Source: Maricaulis sp039978735
GTDB taxonomy: Bacteria > Pseudomonadota > Alphaproteobacteria > Caulobacterales > Maricaulaceae
DNA: 64,000 bases
Direction: 5' to 3'
NCBI RefSeq assembly: GCF_039978735.1
Contig: NZ_JBDWAS010000045.1
Span: 62,001 to 126,000, forward strand
Positions 43,601 through 51,454 of this stretch are shown here, in pieces. How positions within the stretch are numbered: position 1 is the first letter of the stretch; each line of letters opens with the position of its first letter. A model generated the notes under the pieces. It saw only the letters and a list, made by a program, of their open reading frames with translations. It was not told the DNA's origin and searched no databases. The translations under genes were made by a program, and so were the position numbers.

Positions 43601-45524
43601 CGAGCACGGGCGCCAGCGCCTTGACGTCCTGGCCCTTGAGCGCATCGGACTTCATCTCGAAGTCGTGCACATAGGCCCGGTCGACGCCCTGGCCATCGCT
43701 GGCGCGGCGATCCACCGGGAAACCGGTCTCCTGCACCACGTAGAGGCCGAGATTCTCCAGAACCGGCATCACCCGGGACAGGGAAACCGGCTTGCCGACG
43801 CGGTAGATTTTCAGCCGCAGCTCATTGTCCGGATCATTGGCTTCGCGATAGACGCGCACCGCGACCTGGTTGGGCGAATCCAGACTTTCCAGCTTGATCA
43901 CGTCGGCAAGAGCGTCTTCGGGATCGTAGAGTTCGCGATAGCCGGCCTTGAACGCATCCTGATAGGACGGCATGCGCAGGCGGATATCCTCGGGCGCATT
44001 GCGGCGCACATGGGTTTCCAGATCGTCTTCCCAGGTACGGGCCAGACGGGCAACGCGGCGTTCCAGTTCGCCGACTTCCGGTTCCGGGTGATCGAACGGG
44101 TTGAGCCCGATGATGTAGTGCACCCGGGCCAGCGAACCGTCGCCGAATTGCGGATAGAAAGCCGAAAGACGGCCGCCGAACGCGTCGCGGATCAGCTCGC
44201 CCGCCTGCTCGCGCACTTTCGAGGAATAGCGCTCTCGCGGCACGAAGAGCAGCGCCGACACGAAGCGGTCGAACTGGTCGCGGCGGATGAACAGCTTGGT
44301 GCGCGGCCGGTCATGCAGGTGAAGAATGCCGAGGCAGATTTCCAGCAGATCATTCTCGTCTGTCTGGAACAGCTCGTCGCGCGGGAAATTCTCGACCGTG
44401 TTGCGCAGCTTCTTGGCACTGTGCGTACCGGGCGTCTTGCCGGCCCGCTCGAGCACGCGGCGCACCTTCCGGCGGATCAGCGGCACCTGAGCGGCGGACT
44501 GGTCGTAGGCCTCGGCGGTGAACAGGCCGACAAAGCGCATCTCGCCGATCACGGCGCCGTCTTCGCGGTAACGCTTCACGCCGATATAATCCATGTAGAC
44601 GCGGCGGTGGACGCGCGACTTCATGTTCGCCTTGGCGACGATGATCGGGCTGGGCTCGCGCAGGAAGGTCTCGATCGCCGGCGTCAGAACCGCAGGCTCG
44701 GAGCCCTTGCGCAACACATGACGATCAGGGTCGCGCAGCACGCCGCGGCCGGTCTCCGGACGCACGCGCGGATGGCGCTGGGCCATGCCGCCGTTTTCGT
44801 CGACCTCGAAGTCATAGATGCGGCAGCCCAGGAAGGCGAAGTGGTCGTCGCGCAGCCAGCGCAGGAATTCGCAGGCCTCCGTAAGCTCTTCCGGCGAGGC
44901 ATTCGTGGTCGCCTGGGCGAGATGGGCGATGGCCTCGTCCATCTGGGCGCGCATGTCGGCCCAGTCCTCGACCGTGACGCGGACATCGTCGAGGGTCGCC
45001 GTGACCCCTTCGATCAGCGTACGGCGGGACAGGTCGTCCAGCGGCGGCAGATGCACCTGGATCATCGATTCGGCGAGACAGCGCCCGCCCTGATCGACCC
45101 GCGCGCCGTCATTGTCGCGGCGCACCTGCACGATCGGGTGGAACATGGCCAGGATGTCGTAGCCTTGGGCCCCGATTTCGCCCATCACGCTGTCGACGAT
45201 AAACGGCCGGTCGCGGCCGATGATCTCCAGCACGTCGCGCGGCAGCTCGCTGCCGTCGTCGCGGGTGGCCGTTCGCATCCGGACGAGGATCTCCTCGCCA
45301 TTGCGCCGTTCGCCATAATGCCAGAAATCGACGCACATGGACGCCAGATCGGCGGCGGCGACCTGTTCGAGGTCCTCCGCCAAGGCATCGTCGTAAATCT
45401 GCGAAAAGAAGGACGTGCCCGTCTCTCCGCACTCGCTGCTATAGCGATCCTGCCAGCGCGAACGCGCGGCCTCCATGAATTCGTCACGGGTGTACGCGTG
45501 CGCGACTCCGACGACCGCCCCCAT
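40599..45524 (-). CDS. gdhB: NAD-specific glutamate dehydrogenase, large (180 kDa) type
   Basis: A 1641-residue catabolic glutamate dehydrogenase of the GDH180 class. The long N-terminal half holds ACT-like regulatory repeats. The catalytic core (about 800-1250) is recognisable by VEGVHIRFGPVARGGLRWSD, EVLGLVKAQQVKNAVIVPVG-like text, GGFYPK, GVGDMSGDVFGNGMLLS, RLVAAFDHRDIFIDPDPGD and GEGANLGFTQAARIEY. The large C-terminal helical region completes the family length. It converts glutamate to 2-oxoglutarate and ammonia with NAD+. With the glutaminase elsewhere in the window it would allow glutamine use as carbon source. The ATG at 45524 follows CAGGGAGCG. Confidence 0.97.
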   Translation of the reverse strand: MGAVVGVAHAYTRDEFMEAARSRWQDRYSSECGETGTSFFSQIYDDALAEDLEQVAAADLASMCVDFWHYGERRNGEEILVRMRTATRDDGSELPRDVLEIIGRDRPFIVDSVMGEIGAQGYDILAMFHPIVQVRRDNDGARVDQGGRCLAESMIQVHLPPLDDLSRRTLIEGVTATLDDVRVTVEDWADMRAQMDEAIAHLAQATTNASPEELTEACEFLRWLRDDHFAFLGCRIYDFEVDENGGMAQRHPRVRPETGRGVLRDPDRHVLRKGSEPAVLTPAIETFLREPSPIIVAKANMKSRVHRRVYMDYIGVKRYREDGAVIGEMRFVGLFTAEAYDQSAAQVPLIRRKVRRVLERAGKTPGTHSAKKLRNTVENFPRDELFQTDENDLLEICLGILHLHDRPRTKLFIRRDQFDRFVSALLFVPRERYSSKVREQAGELIRDAFGGRLSAFYPQFGDGSLARVHYIIGLNPFDHPEPEVGELERRVARLARTWEDDLETHVRRNAPEDIRLRMPSYQDAFKAGYRELYDPEDALADVIKLESLDSPNQVAVRVYREANDPDNELRLKIYRVGKPVSLSRVMPVLENLGLYVVQETGFPVDRRASDGQGVDRAYVHDFEMKSDALKGQDVKALAPVLEDALLAMADRRAEDDGFNRLIVEIGVTWREAAFLRTCARYRQQTGLDPSQAIQEEALAAYPDIARGLLELARVKFDPAFTDDRKTRSDAVWEVEERIGKALDGVKSLDHDRALRRIFHLIRATLRTNFYQLGADGQPKARISIKIASELLEELPLPKPYREIFVWAPDVEGVHIRFGPVARGGLRWSDRRDDFRTEVLGLVKAQQVKNAVIVPVGSKGGFYPKALPRNGSRDEIFEAGREAYKTFIRGLLDITDNIVDDVVKHPDATLCWDDEDPYLVVAADKGTATFSDTANGLATDEFDFWLGDAFASGGSAGYDHKKMGITARGAWESVKRHFREMGKDIQSEPFTVIGVGDMSGDVFGNGMLLSKQIRLVAAFDHRDIFIDPDPGDPETMWNERKRLFDLPRSSWQDYDTSLISKGGGVFSRGEKSIRLTDEIKALTGLTKDAVSPTELIHALLKAEVELLWFGGIGTYAKATHEQHWEVGDKTNDGLRVNADQVQAKVIGEGANLGFTQAARIEYGRHGGRANADFVDNSAGVDSSDHEVNIKILLRPMVRNGEMSREDRDTLLESMTDDVAEHVLRHNYDQTLALSMAEHTAEADLDAHERFMLALEKQGRLDREVEGLPSSEGMRALKGRDQGLTRSELAVLNSYAKITLFDQLVASDVPDDPHFRDMLTNYFPEGVHKFSAAMDGHRLKREIVSTVLANEMINLGGPTFIHRAIDSTTATVPAIARGFEAGRGIFGFAELTAAINALDNEAPAGVQIKLHEEIIRLLRRQTYWLVRRGRNEATANASSISDVIASYRPGVQELRSMVHEIISDHERAGVKKRKSSFVKAGAPADLAQSVAELRPLTSSTDVIDMANDFDWPLASTAYIYHAAGARFRFDRLRGLGQDVSSDLHWDRLAVRRLMEDFYANQQAVTASMMRFARQAGGSLEAGIENPSRDWADAVVEAWNTVNEEEAGRVDSVQRQLDESGTWTLSKLAIASTQIGEMAAVAQP

Positions 45525-45719
45525 GTGGCGCTCCCTGTGGTCTGTTGTGGTTCTTGAGGCGAGCCTAGACCTGTTTTCTCATGGTGCAAGCCGTGTACGC
45601 CGTTGAAAACGCAAACAAGCCATTCTTTTTGGCAGGAGGGGAGATTTTTGGGGAAGCGGGCCCATGCCGGCCCGGATTTCACGCCGCAAGCAGCGACGCT
45701 ACCGCTTGTGACGATAGCG

Positions 45720-45861
45720 GCACCGCCGGGTAGGGACAGGGAACCCGGCGGTGCCTGGCAGACCTCATCGGCAGGCTGGGGGGACGCTCGTTTGAGGCCT
45801 GATCGTCTGGAGCGGCCGTCTTCCTGCCCGCTCGAGGGGAGGAGAACAGGGCAGGGCGGCC
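45720..45861 (-). other. Two hairpins with CU-rich loops in a 520-base gap
   Basis: The gap 45525-46044 has no gene I can support. Read on the minus strand it has a hairpin (CCTGCCC/GGGCAGG, 45823-45855) whose 19-base loop contains CTCCTCCCC. A CCCCCC stretch follows, then a perfect 12-bp stem (GCACCGCCGGGT/ACCCGGCGGTGC, 45720-45754) with loop TCCCTGTCCCT. No T-tract follows. It may be a small RNA or part of the gdhB upstream region. Closer to gdhB, TTGCAC and TAGGCT spaced 16 bases could be its promoter. Confidence 0.3.
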
Positions 45862-46044
45862 ACTCGCTTATTCATGTAGGAACGCCCGGACTGAATCCAA
45901 GACCGTCAGTGTCGAAAATCGCCGGCCCGGACACAGCCGTTTCCGCCGCGTTCGAAAACCGATATGGCGCGCCCCATTCTCCGCGCCAAGGGCACGGCCC
46001 GTCACACTCTCGTGAAGCCCGGCGGCCCGCCCCGGAAAGCGGGC

Positions 46045-46596
46045 TCAGCCTGCCGTTTCGGCCAGGCGCGGCCACTGCCGGTCGATGGCGTCCAGGCTGA
46101 GTGACGGCGCCAGACGGCCCGCCAGGTCAAACGCCAGGGCCCGGGTTTCCGCGACATCGCGCGGCGCAACGGCCAGCGCCCCCACGGCTTCGGGCACCAG
46201 GGTCAGCGGAATGTCGCGGGTCTGGGCATCGAACAGCGTCGCCAGGATCGAAAAGGGCGCGGAAAACCCGACAAGAAGACAGTCCCGGCCGGTATTGCGC
46301 GCCATGAACTGATGAAAATAGCTGTCTGAAAACGCCGACAGGCCCCGCCGCACGAAGACGGGTTCCCGCGTCAACGGACGCAAGGCGGGCACCGGCGTGC
46401 GGTCCGCACGCGCGCCGTCTGTGATGGCGTGCTGGCAATGACAGATCGACCAGCCATCGGCCCGGGCCCGGCGCAGCAGCGCCTCGATCCGGGTCATGGC
46501 TGCATGATTGTCCGCATCGATCCGGCCATCCGGCCCCTCGACCCGGTCACGCTGGCAGTCGAGCAGGATCAGCGCCGGGTTATGGGCGTTCGTCAT
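46045..46596 (-). CDS. Isochorismatase-fold protein lacking the catalytic cysteine
   Basis: A 183-residue protein of the cysteine-hydrolase (isochorismatase-like) fold: PALILLDCQRDRVE (Asp13 in the usual position), FVRRGLSAFSDSYFHQFM and LLVGFSAPFSILATLFDAQT. Family enzymes use an Asp-Lys-Cys triad. Here the Lys position reads Arg83 and the Cys position Ser116. It may be inactive, a binding protein, or use a serine mechanism. It overlaps the upstream GNAT gene by four bases and is the last gene of a three-gene minus-strand unit. Confidence 0.75.
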   Translation of the reverse strand: MTNAHNPALILLDCQRDRVEGPDGRIDADNHAAMTRIEALLRRARADGWSICHCQHAITDGARADRTPVPALRPLTREPVFVRRGLSAFSDSYFHQFMARNTGRDCLLVGFSAPFSILATLFDAQTRDIPLTLVPEAVGALAVAPRDVAETRALAFDLAGRLAPSLSLDAIDRQWPRLAETAG

Positions 46597-47216
46597 GCCG
46601 CTTCCTCCTCCGATTTCTTCTTGTCTTTCCTGGCCTGTTCCTTTTCGGCCTCAAGCCGTTCGAGCGACAGGTCGAACGGACCGGGCCGGTCCCACTCGCC
46701 ATCCGGCCGGATCAGGACCATCGGATCCGTATCCGCCGTGATCGCATTGGCCGGCGGGATCAGCTCGCGCTCGATCTCGACATAGGCATAGTCCGAGAAA
46801 TAGAATTCCGGCCGGTCAGGTCGAACGCGGAAACCGTGCGTCCGCCAGTATTTCACCCGGTTGAGCTGGGCATGCCCGATGACGCGGCGATAGCCGCGGC
46901 GGGCGCTGTAGCGCAGAGCTTCCTGCATCAGCACCCGCATCACGCCGTCGCGCCGGTATTGCTGCAGCACGGCCGCGCGCTCCACCTTGGCGAAGTCAGC
47001 AAACCAGCGCAGGCGCAGTACGCCGACCGGCTCACGCCCTTTCCATGCAATCAGGTGCGAGGCCGCCACCAGGTCGTTGCCGTCATACTCTTCAGCGTAG
47101 GGAGCTTCCTGCTCGCCCAGATAGATGACGCCGCGCAGCGTCATCGCCATGACGACCTGGTCGAGCGTGCGGGCCACCGTGACTTCGATTACCGTCCCGT
47201 CCGTCGCATCCGTCAT
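46593..47216 (-). CDS. GNAT family acetyltransferase-like protein
   Basis: A 207-residue protein. LRGVIYLGEQEAPYAEEYDGND near residues 27-48 recalls LuxI-like and N-acyl amino acid synthase openings. The GNAT core follows: PVGVLRLRWF, KVERAAVLQQYRRDGVMRVL (acetyl-CoA loop) and RRVIGHAQLNRVKYWRTHGF. A charged C-terminal tail (EAEKEQARKDKKKSEEEAA) follows an IRPDGEW segment. Substrate unknown. It is coupled by ATGA overlaps to genes on both sides. Confidence 0.75.
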   Translation of the reverse strand: MTDATDGTVIEVTVARTLDQVVMAMTLRGVIYLGEQEAPYAEEYDGNDLVAASHLIAWKGREPVGVLRLRWFADFAKVERAAVLQQYRRDGVMRVLMQEALRYSARRGYRRVIGHAQLNRVKYWRTHGFRVRPDRPEFYFSDYAYVEIERELIPPANAITADTDPMVLIRPDGEWDRPGPFDLSLERLEAEKEQARKDKKKSEEEAA

Positions 47217-47848
47217 CGCGGCGCCTCCCAGTTCCCAAGAATACTGTGCCGCAGCAGCATGGCGCCGAGCTTGTCGGGAAAGCCGGTGCTGCCATAGAGC
47301 GGATTGATCCCGTCCGGCCTTGCACATTCCTCGAAGCCGAGCCGCCGCATCAGCGCCTGCCCCTCCGTGGTGCGCGCCCGGGCATAGACCCGCACATCCG
47401 AATAGAAGCCGCGCCAGCCCACCAGCAGCGCCCGCAGGGCCGCCGCCTGGGCATGCGGTGTGCGTCCGGCCAGCCCCCAGGACAGGAGCGCGGCTGCCTT
47501 TTCATCCAGACCGCAGACCCAGTCTCGTTGCGCGTTCGCGAAACCGAACTCCCCAGCAAGCAGCGCAGACACGCCTTTTTCGCTCAGCGGGATAGACGCA
47601 ACGAAACCGTCAGGGGTGCCATTCCAAACGCGCATATGAAGCGATCTCCGCGTCCAGGCTTGCACGCGCGCAATGTCTTCTGCGCTCGCGATCTCACCGT
47701 CTATGAGGGCGTCCGCGAGCGCGTGGAACTCATCGATCCTGTCGAGCGTGACAGGCTCGAAATCCATTGATGCAAAAGCCTGATCCAACCGTTCCAAGGG
47801 AAATTGAAACCCGCTTCGGGTTTGACTAGTGTGGGTCGCCTGAGTCAC
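47213..47848 (-). CDS. Unknown protein, possibly GNAT-related
   Basis: A protein of about 211 residues with a weak GNAT resemblance at its C terminus: DVRVYARARTTEGQALMRRLGFEEC, like the conserved beta5-alpha4 region. LLVGWRGFYS precedes it. The start is chosen as GTG at 47848 because AGGAG stands seven bases upstream; ATG at 47863 and TTG at 47881 are also in frame. It is the first gene of the unit with the GNAT and isochorismatase-like genes, and is divergent from the LysR gene. Confidence 0.55.
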   Translation of the reverse strand: MTQATHTSQTRSGFQFPLERLDQAFASMDFEPVTLDRIDEFHALADALIDGEIASAEDIARVQAWTRRSLHMRVWNGTPDGFVASIPLSEKGVSALLAGEFGFANAQRDWVCGLDEKAAALLSWGLAGRTPHAQAAALRALLVGWRGFYSDVRVYARARTTEGQALMRRLGFEECARPDGINPLYGSTGFPDKLGAMLLRHSILGNWEAPR

Positions 47849-47873
47849 CGTCGCGCTCCTCATGCCAACACGG

Positions 47874-47888
47874 TTACCCAATGGTTAA
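47874..47888. promoter_or_regulatory. CtrA-like box TTAC-N7-TTAA
   Basis: TTACCCAATGGTTAA differs from the CtrA consensus TTAA-N7-TTAA at one base. It sits in the 78-base divergent gap between the GNAT-type unit and the LysR gene, where a regulator of either promoter would bind. Cell-cycle control is inferred only. Confidence 0.35.
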
Positions 47889-47926
47889 CACCTCGCCTCG
47901 ATGGCGACTTCCGCAAAGTTGGAATA

Positions 47927-48913
47927 GTGGATAGTCAGGAAACAGATACCCTTCTCCGGCGGAACCTGTTCGACTGGGACGATCTGCAGATTTTCCACGC
48001 CGTGGCGACGACGGGATCGATGAGCGCGGCCGCCACGGCACTCGGTTGCCAGCAATCCACCATTTCCAAGCGCATGCGCCAGCTGGAAAGCCGGCTTGGG
48101 AGCCAGCTGATCGAACGGCATGCCGGCGGGATCATGCTCACGCCTGCGGGTGAAAATGCCTTCGACTATGTGCTGACCATGCAGCGCTCAGCGCATCAGC
48201 TGGAGACCCAGATCGCCGGTCGCGACCGCGCGATGGAAGGCGAGGTCACCCTGCGCGCGCCGGACGGGCTGTCCAGTTTCTGGCTCGCAAGACACGTGCC
48301 GGAATTCCAGCGAACCCATCCGGCAATCGACCTGAAACTGCTTGGCGACCACTCGGCTGCGATCGGAGAAAATGCGTCGTCGCTGGCCGTCACCTTCGTG
48401 CCCGAAAAGACGATGGACACGCAGGCCGAGCTTTTGGCCACCCTGCACTATATGCCTGTAGCATCACGGGAATTTATTGAAACCTATGGTGCTCCCCGGT
48501 CCCTTGTCGATGTCATGAACCTGAGGTTCGCGACGCTGGAACAGTATGACCGCTCGCTATCATTGTGGGGCGAAAAAGCCGAGGCAGCAGATACTCTTAT
48601 TAAATATTCCTTCCGCACCGACCTCAGTTCGGTGTTATTTGAGGTGGTACGCCATGGTGGCGGTATCGCCATGGCACCGACCTATCTTGCCGCCCTTTAT
48701 GCCGATGAATTGGTAGTACTCGACTACGACTTTCATCAGGACATCAGGGTGTGGCTCAAATATATGCCCGGAAGTCGGGGGATCGGCAGAATAAAGTGTG
48801 TTGGCGACTGGATCACCGACATATTCAATCGTAGAAACAATCCTTGGTTTCGCGAAGAATTCTGTCATCCGCGTGAGTTCTGCGGCATAGACGTCATTAG
48901 ACCACAACCGTGA
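47927..48913 (+). CDS. LysR-family transcriptional regulator
   Basis: A regulator of about 328 residues. The N-terminal winged helix is LFDWDDLQIFHAVATTGSMSAAATALGCQQSTISKRMRQLESRLG, followed by a substrate-binding domain with TLRAPDGLSSFWLARHVPEF. The start is uncertain: no ATG precedes the HTH, and GTG at 47927 is the best in-frame codon. Its 3' third is less GC-rich than its neighbours. It is transcribed away from the GNAT-type unit, the usual arrangement of a LysR regulator and its target. Confidence 0.85.
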   Translation: MDSQETDTLLRRNLFDWDDLQIFHAVATTGSMSAAATALGCQQSTISKRMRQLESRLGSQLIERHAGGIMLTPAGENAFDYVLTMQRSAHQLETQIAGRDRAMEGEVTLRAPDGLSSFWLARHVPEFQRTHPAIDLKLLGDHSAAIGENASSLAVTFVPEKTMDTQAELLATLHYMPVASREFIETYGAPRSLVDVMNLRFATLEQYDRSLSLWGEKAEAADTLIKYSFRTDLSSVLFEVVRHGGGIAMAPTYLAALYADELVVLDYDFHQDIRVWLKYMPGSRGIGRIKCVGDWITDIFNRRNNPWFREEFCHPREFCGIDVIRPQP

Positions 48914-48920
48914 GGATGCC

Positions 48921-49307
48921 ATGAGTGCCAGGGGCCCAACGAGTATTGACCAGCATGTCGGAGCGCGTCTGCGTCTGCGCAGAAGCCTGATGGAAATGAG
49001 CCAGTCCGAGCTGGGCGAAAAGCTGGGTGTCACCTTCCAGCAGGTCCAGAAGTACGAGCGCGGCACGAACCGTATCGGTGCCAGCCGGCTTTTCCATGTC
49101 GCCAAGGTCATGGAAGTCCCGGTGTCCTACTTCTTCGAAGGCCTCGAGGAAGACGGCTCCTCCGAGCTGAAGGGTCCCGAATCCGACACGCTGTACGATT
49201 TCATCGCCAGCCCCGACGGCCTCGCCCTGGCCCAGGCCTTTGCCGGCATCAAGGACCAGACGGTCCGCCGTCGCGTCATCGACCTGCTGCGCTCGCTGGC
49301 AGACTAA
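48921..49307 (+). CDS. XRE-family helix-turn-helix regulator
   Basis: A 128-residue DNA-binding protein. The Cro/CI-type HTH covers about 12-68: VGARLRLRRSLMEMSQSELG then VTFQQVQKYERGTNRIGASR, and the helix continues to VPVSYFFEGLEE. The C-terminal part (70-128) is a short helical region ending VRRRVIDLLRSLAD. This form is common in multiple copies in alphaproteobacteria. It starts eight bases after the LysR stop, with TGAGGATGCC before its ATG. A terminator follows. Confidence 0.9.
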   Translation: MSARGPTSIDQHVGARLRLRRSLMEMSQSELGEKLGVTFQQVQKYERGTNRIGASRLFHVAKVMEVPVSYFFEGLEEDGSSELKGPESDTLYDFIASPDGLALAQAFAGIKDQTVRRRVIDLLRSLAD

Positions 49308-49334
49308 ACGTCAGCAAAAACACCCAGCATTCGG

Positions 49335-49365
49335 AAAGGCCGCGCCTTCGGGCAGCGGCCTTTTT
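49335..49365 (+). terminator. Intrinsic terminator after the XRE gene
   Basis: The stem AAGGCCGC/GCGGCCTT encloses GCCTTCGGGCA and is followed by a TTT run and CG. It lies about 30 bases past the stop. Confidence 0.85.
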
Positions 49366-49451
49366 CGTATGTGAGGATGCCCGCGCGGCAAGCGGCAGAA
49401 TGCTCGCGCAGCGGACGCCGGAGATGGAAGCTCAATTCTGCGAGGAGAGAA

Positions 49452-49526
49452 TGGAGCGGGCGATGAGATTCGAACTCACGACATTCACCTTGGCAAGGTG
49501 ACGCTCTACCCCTGAGCTACGCCCGC
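49452..49526 (-). tRNA. tRNA-Gly (anticodon GCC)
   Basis: A 75-base cloverleaf including an encoded CCA. The acceptor is GCGGGCG/CGCCCGC with discriminator T. The D arm GCTC/GAGC, anticodon stem TCACC/GGTGA with loop TTGCCAA (anticodon GCC) and T arm GTGAG-TTCGAAT-CTCAT all pair correctly. Confidence 0.97.
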
Positions 49527-49646
49527 TCACGATGTGCGGGGCTTGGCCCCGCCGGGGAGCGGGGTATATCGCGCAAACGCCGGATAATTGCAAGCACCTG
49601 ATTCCGTCGACTTGCACATGGCCGCATCTCGCGCTTCAACAGGCGC

Positions 49647-50168
49647 ATGCCAGCGACACGCCAACAGCTTTTCGACCGTCTCGACGCCCTGGGTATTGCC
49701 CATGAAACCGTCGATCATCCGCCTGTATTCACGGTCGAGGAAGGCCGTGACATCAAGGCGAAGATGCCGGGCGGGCACACCAAGAATCTCTTCCTTGCCG
49801 ACAAGAAGGGCCGGATCATCCTGATCTCTGCGCTCGGCGAGACGCAGATCCCGGTCAACCGGCTCCACCGCCTGCTCGACTGCGGCCGCCTGTCCTTCGG
49901 CAAGCCGGACCTGATGGAAGCCGTGCTGGGCGTGACCCCGGGATCGGTGACCGCCTTCGCACTGATCAATGATGTCGAAAAGCGGGTCCATTTCGTGCTC
50001 GACGCGGCCCTGACGCGTCACGATCCGGTGAATTTCCACCCGCTCTCCAATGACGCCACGACCGCGGTCAGCTGTGCCGACCTGATCCGCTTCGCCGAGG
50101 ATACCGGCCACCCGGTAGAGATTGTCGATTTCGACGCACTGTCTGCCGAGGCGGGCGCGGCGCAGTGA
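49647..50168 (+). CDS. YbaK/ProX-type prolyl-tRNA deacylase
   Basis: A 173-residue free-standing editing domain that hydrolyses mischarged tRNAPro (ProXp-ala/PrdX group, also called prolyl-tRNA synthetase associated domain). Visible features are VFTVEEGRDIKAKMPGGHTKNLFLADKKGRIIL, with the conserved Lys in HTKNLF, then LLDCGRLSFG, LGVTPGSVTAFALIND and LTRHDPVNFHPLSN. The ATG at 49647 gives the usual N terminus. It stands next to tRNA-Gly. Confidence 0.9.
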   Translation: MPATRQQLFDRLDALGIAHETVDHPPVFTVEEGRDIKAKMPGGHTKNLFLADKKGRIILISALGETQIPVNRLHRLLDCGRLSFGKPDLMEAVLGVTPGSVTAFALINDVEKRVHFVLDAALTRHDPVNFHPLSNDATTAVSCADLIRFAEDTGHPVEIVDFDALSAEAGAAQ

Positions 50169-50327
50169 CGCCTTGCATCGCGGAGCCGGCAAGGCCAACT
50201 AGGACACAATACAGCGATGCGACTGCCGGTGTGCCGGCCACATCGTGTCTTTGAACATTCCGGACCGGGCCGGTTTCCAAGCGGAAGCCTCCCGGTCTAG
50301 GGTGACGCGAACACAAGGAATTTGGTC

Positions 50328-51242
50328 ATGAGCGCAGATCTGACCCTGGGAACAGGCGCGCCGGCAGGCGATATCGTCAAGGACTCCACCGATCAGGCCT
50401 TCATGCAGGACGTGGTCGAACCGTCGCGCGAAGTCCCGGTCATCGTCGACTTCTGGGCGCCCTGGTGCGGCCCCTGCCGCCAGCTGGGTCCGGTGATCGA
50501 AAAGGCCGTGCGCGATGCGGGCGGCGAGGTGCGTCTGGTCAAGATCAATATCGACGAGAACCCGGGCATCGCACAGCAATTGCGCGTCCAGTCCATCCCA
50601 GCCGTCTTCGCCTTCAAGAACGGTCAGCCGGTCGACGGTTTCATGGGCGCGCTGCCGGAAAGCCAGATCAAGGACTTCATCCAGCGCATTTCCGGCAAGG
50701 GCCCCAGCGAGGCCGAGCTGAAAACGATGGTCGACACCGCCCTGGCAGCCCTTGAGGCCGGCGATCTGGGCGGTGCGTCCCAGGACTTCGCCGCCGTGCT
50801 GCAGGCCGATCCGGGACATCCCGGCGCGCTGGCCGGCCTGGCGCGTGTCTGGCTGAAGAATGGCGATACCGACAAGGCCCGCGAAATCCTCGACCATGTT
50901 CCCGAAGACCGCGCCGGCGACCCCGCTGTTGAAAGCGTGCGCGCGGCACTCGAGCTCGCCTCGGGCGCTCCGGCGGACGACAGCGAAACGGCTGCGCTGC
51001 GCAGCCGCGTCGAGCAGGATCCGTCGAACCTTGAGGCCCGTTACGAGCTCGCCGAAGCCCTGGTCGCCGCCGGCGATCACAAGGGCGCGATCGACCAGCT
51101 GATCGCGATCACCGCGCTCGACCGTGAGTGGAACGACCAGGCCGCCCGCACCCTGCTGCTGAAAGTCTTCGACGCGGCAGGCCCGGCCAGCGAGGTGACC
51201 CGCGAGGGCCGCCGCCGCCTGTCGGCCATCCTGTTTTCGTAA
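50328..51242 (+). CDS. CnoX/YbbN-like thioredoxin with TPR-like tail
   Basis: A 304-residue protein: a thioredoxin domain (about 20-125) with the full WCGPC active site in FWAPWCGPCRQLGP and the cis-Pro in VQSIPAVFAFKNG. A helical tetratricopeptide-like tail (about 130-300; EAELKTMVDTALAALEAGDL) follows. CnoX proteins are holdases that protect substrates under oxidative stress; some have lost the second Cys, which is kept here. ATG at 50328 was preferred over TTG at 50322. It leads a unit with Trm112, DUF971 and DsrE genes. Confidence 0.9.
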   Translation: MSADLTLGTGAPAGDIVKDSTDQAFMQDVVEPSREVPVIVDFWAPWCGPCRQLGPVIEKAVRDAGGEVRLVKINIDENPGIAQQLRVQSIPAVFAFKNGQPVDGFMGALPESQIKDFIQRISGKGPSEAELKTMVDTALAALEAGDLGGASQDFAAVLQADPGHPGALAGLARVWLKNGDTDKAREILDHVPEDRAGDPAVESVRAALELASGAPADDSETAALRSRVEQDPSNLEARYELAEALVAAGDHKGAIDQLIAITALDREWNDQAARTLLLKVFDAAGPASEVTREGRRRLSAILFS

Positions 51243-51253
51243 GGAAGAAGACG

Positions 51254-51454
51254 ATGAGCGAGAACCAGACCGCACCGCGCGAGATTGATCCCAAACTGCT
51301 GGAAATCCTGGTCTGCCCGGTCACACGCGGCCCCTTGAAGTATGACCGCAAGGCCCAGGAACTGGTGTCGGACAGTGCCGGTCTGGCCTATCCGATCCGC
51401 GACGGAATTCCGATCATGCTGCCTGACGAGGCACGCAAGCTGGAGCGTGACTGA
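51254..51454 (+). CDS. Trm112 family protein
   Basis: A 66-residue protein: LLEILVCPVTRGPLKYDRKA and GLAYPIRDGIPIMLPDEAR match the Trm112/YcaR family. These are small activators of methyltransferases in other organisms; the bacterial partner is uncertain. Only one Cys of the zinc ribbon remains. The ATG at 51254 follows AAGGAAGAAG. Its stop overlaps the next start by one base. Confidence 0.9.
   Translation: MSENQTAPREIDPKLLEILVCPVTRGPLKYDRKAQELVSDSAGLAYPIRDGIPIMLPDEARKLERD

Noticed and set aside
42465..45557. A 1030-codon open frame on the plus strand opposite gdhB
   Set aside because: It is antisense to a full-length, well-conserved glutamate dehydrogenase; long antisense frames are expected at this GC content and its translation shows no family motif.
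46593..47216. An acyl-homoserine lactone synthase (LuxI)
   Set aside because: Only the opening resembles LuxI; the rest fits a GNAT core and the invariant LuxI arginine and tryptophan pattern was not found, nor is a LuxR gene nearby.
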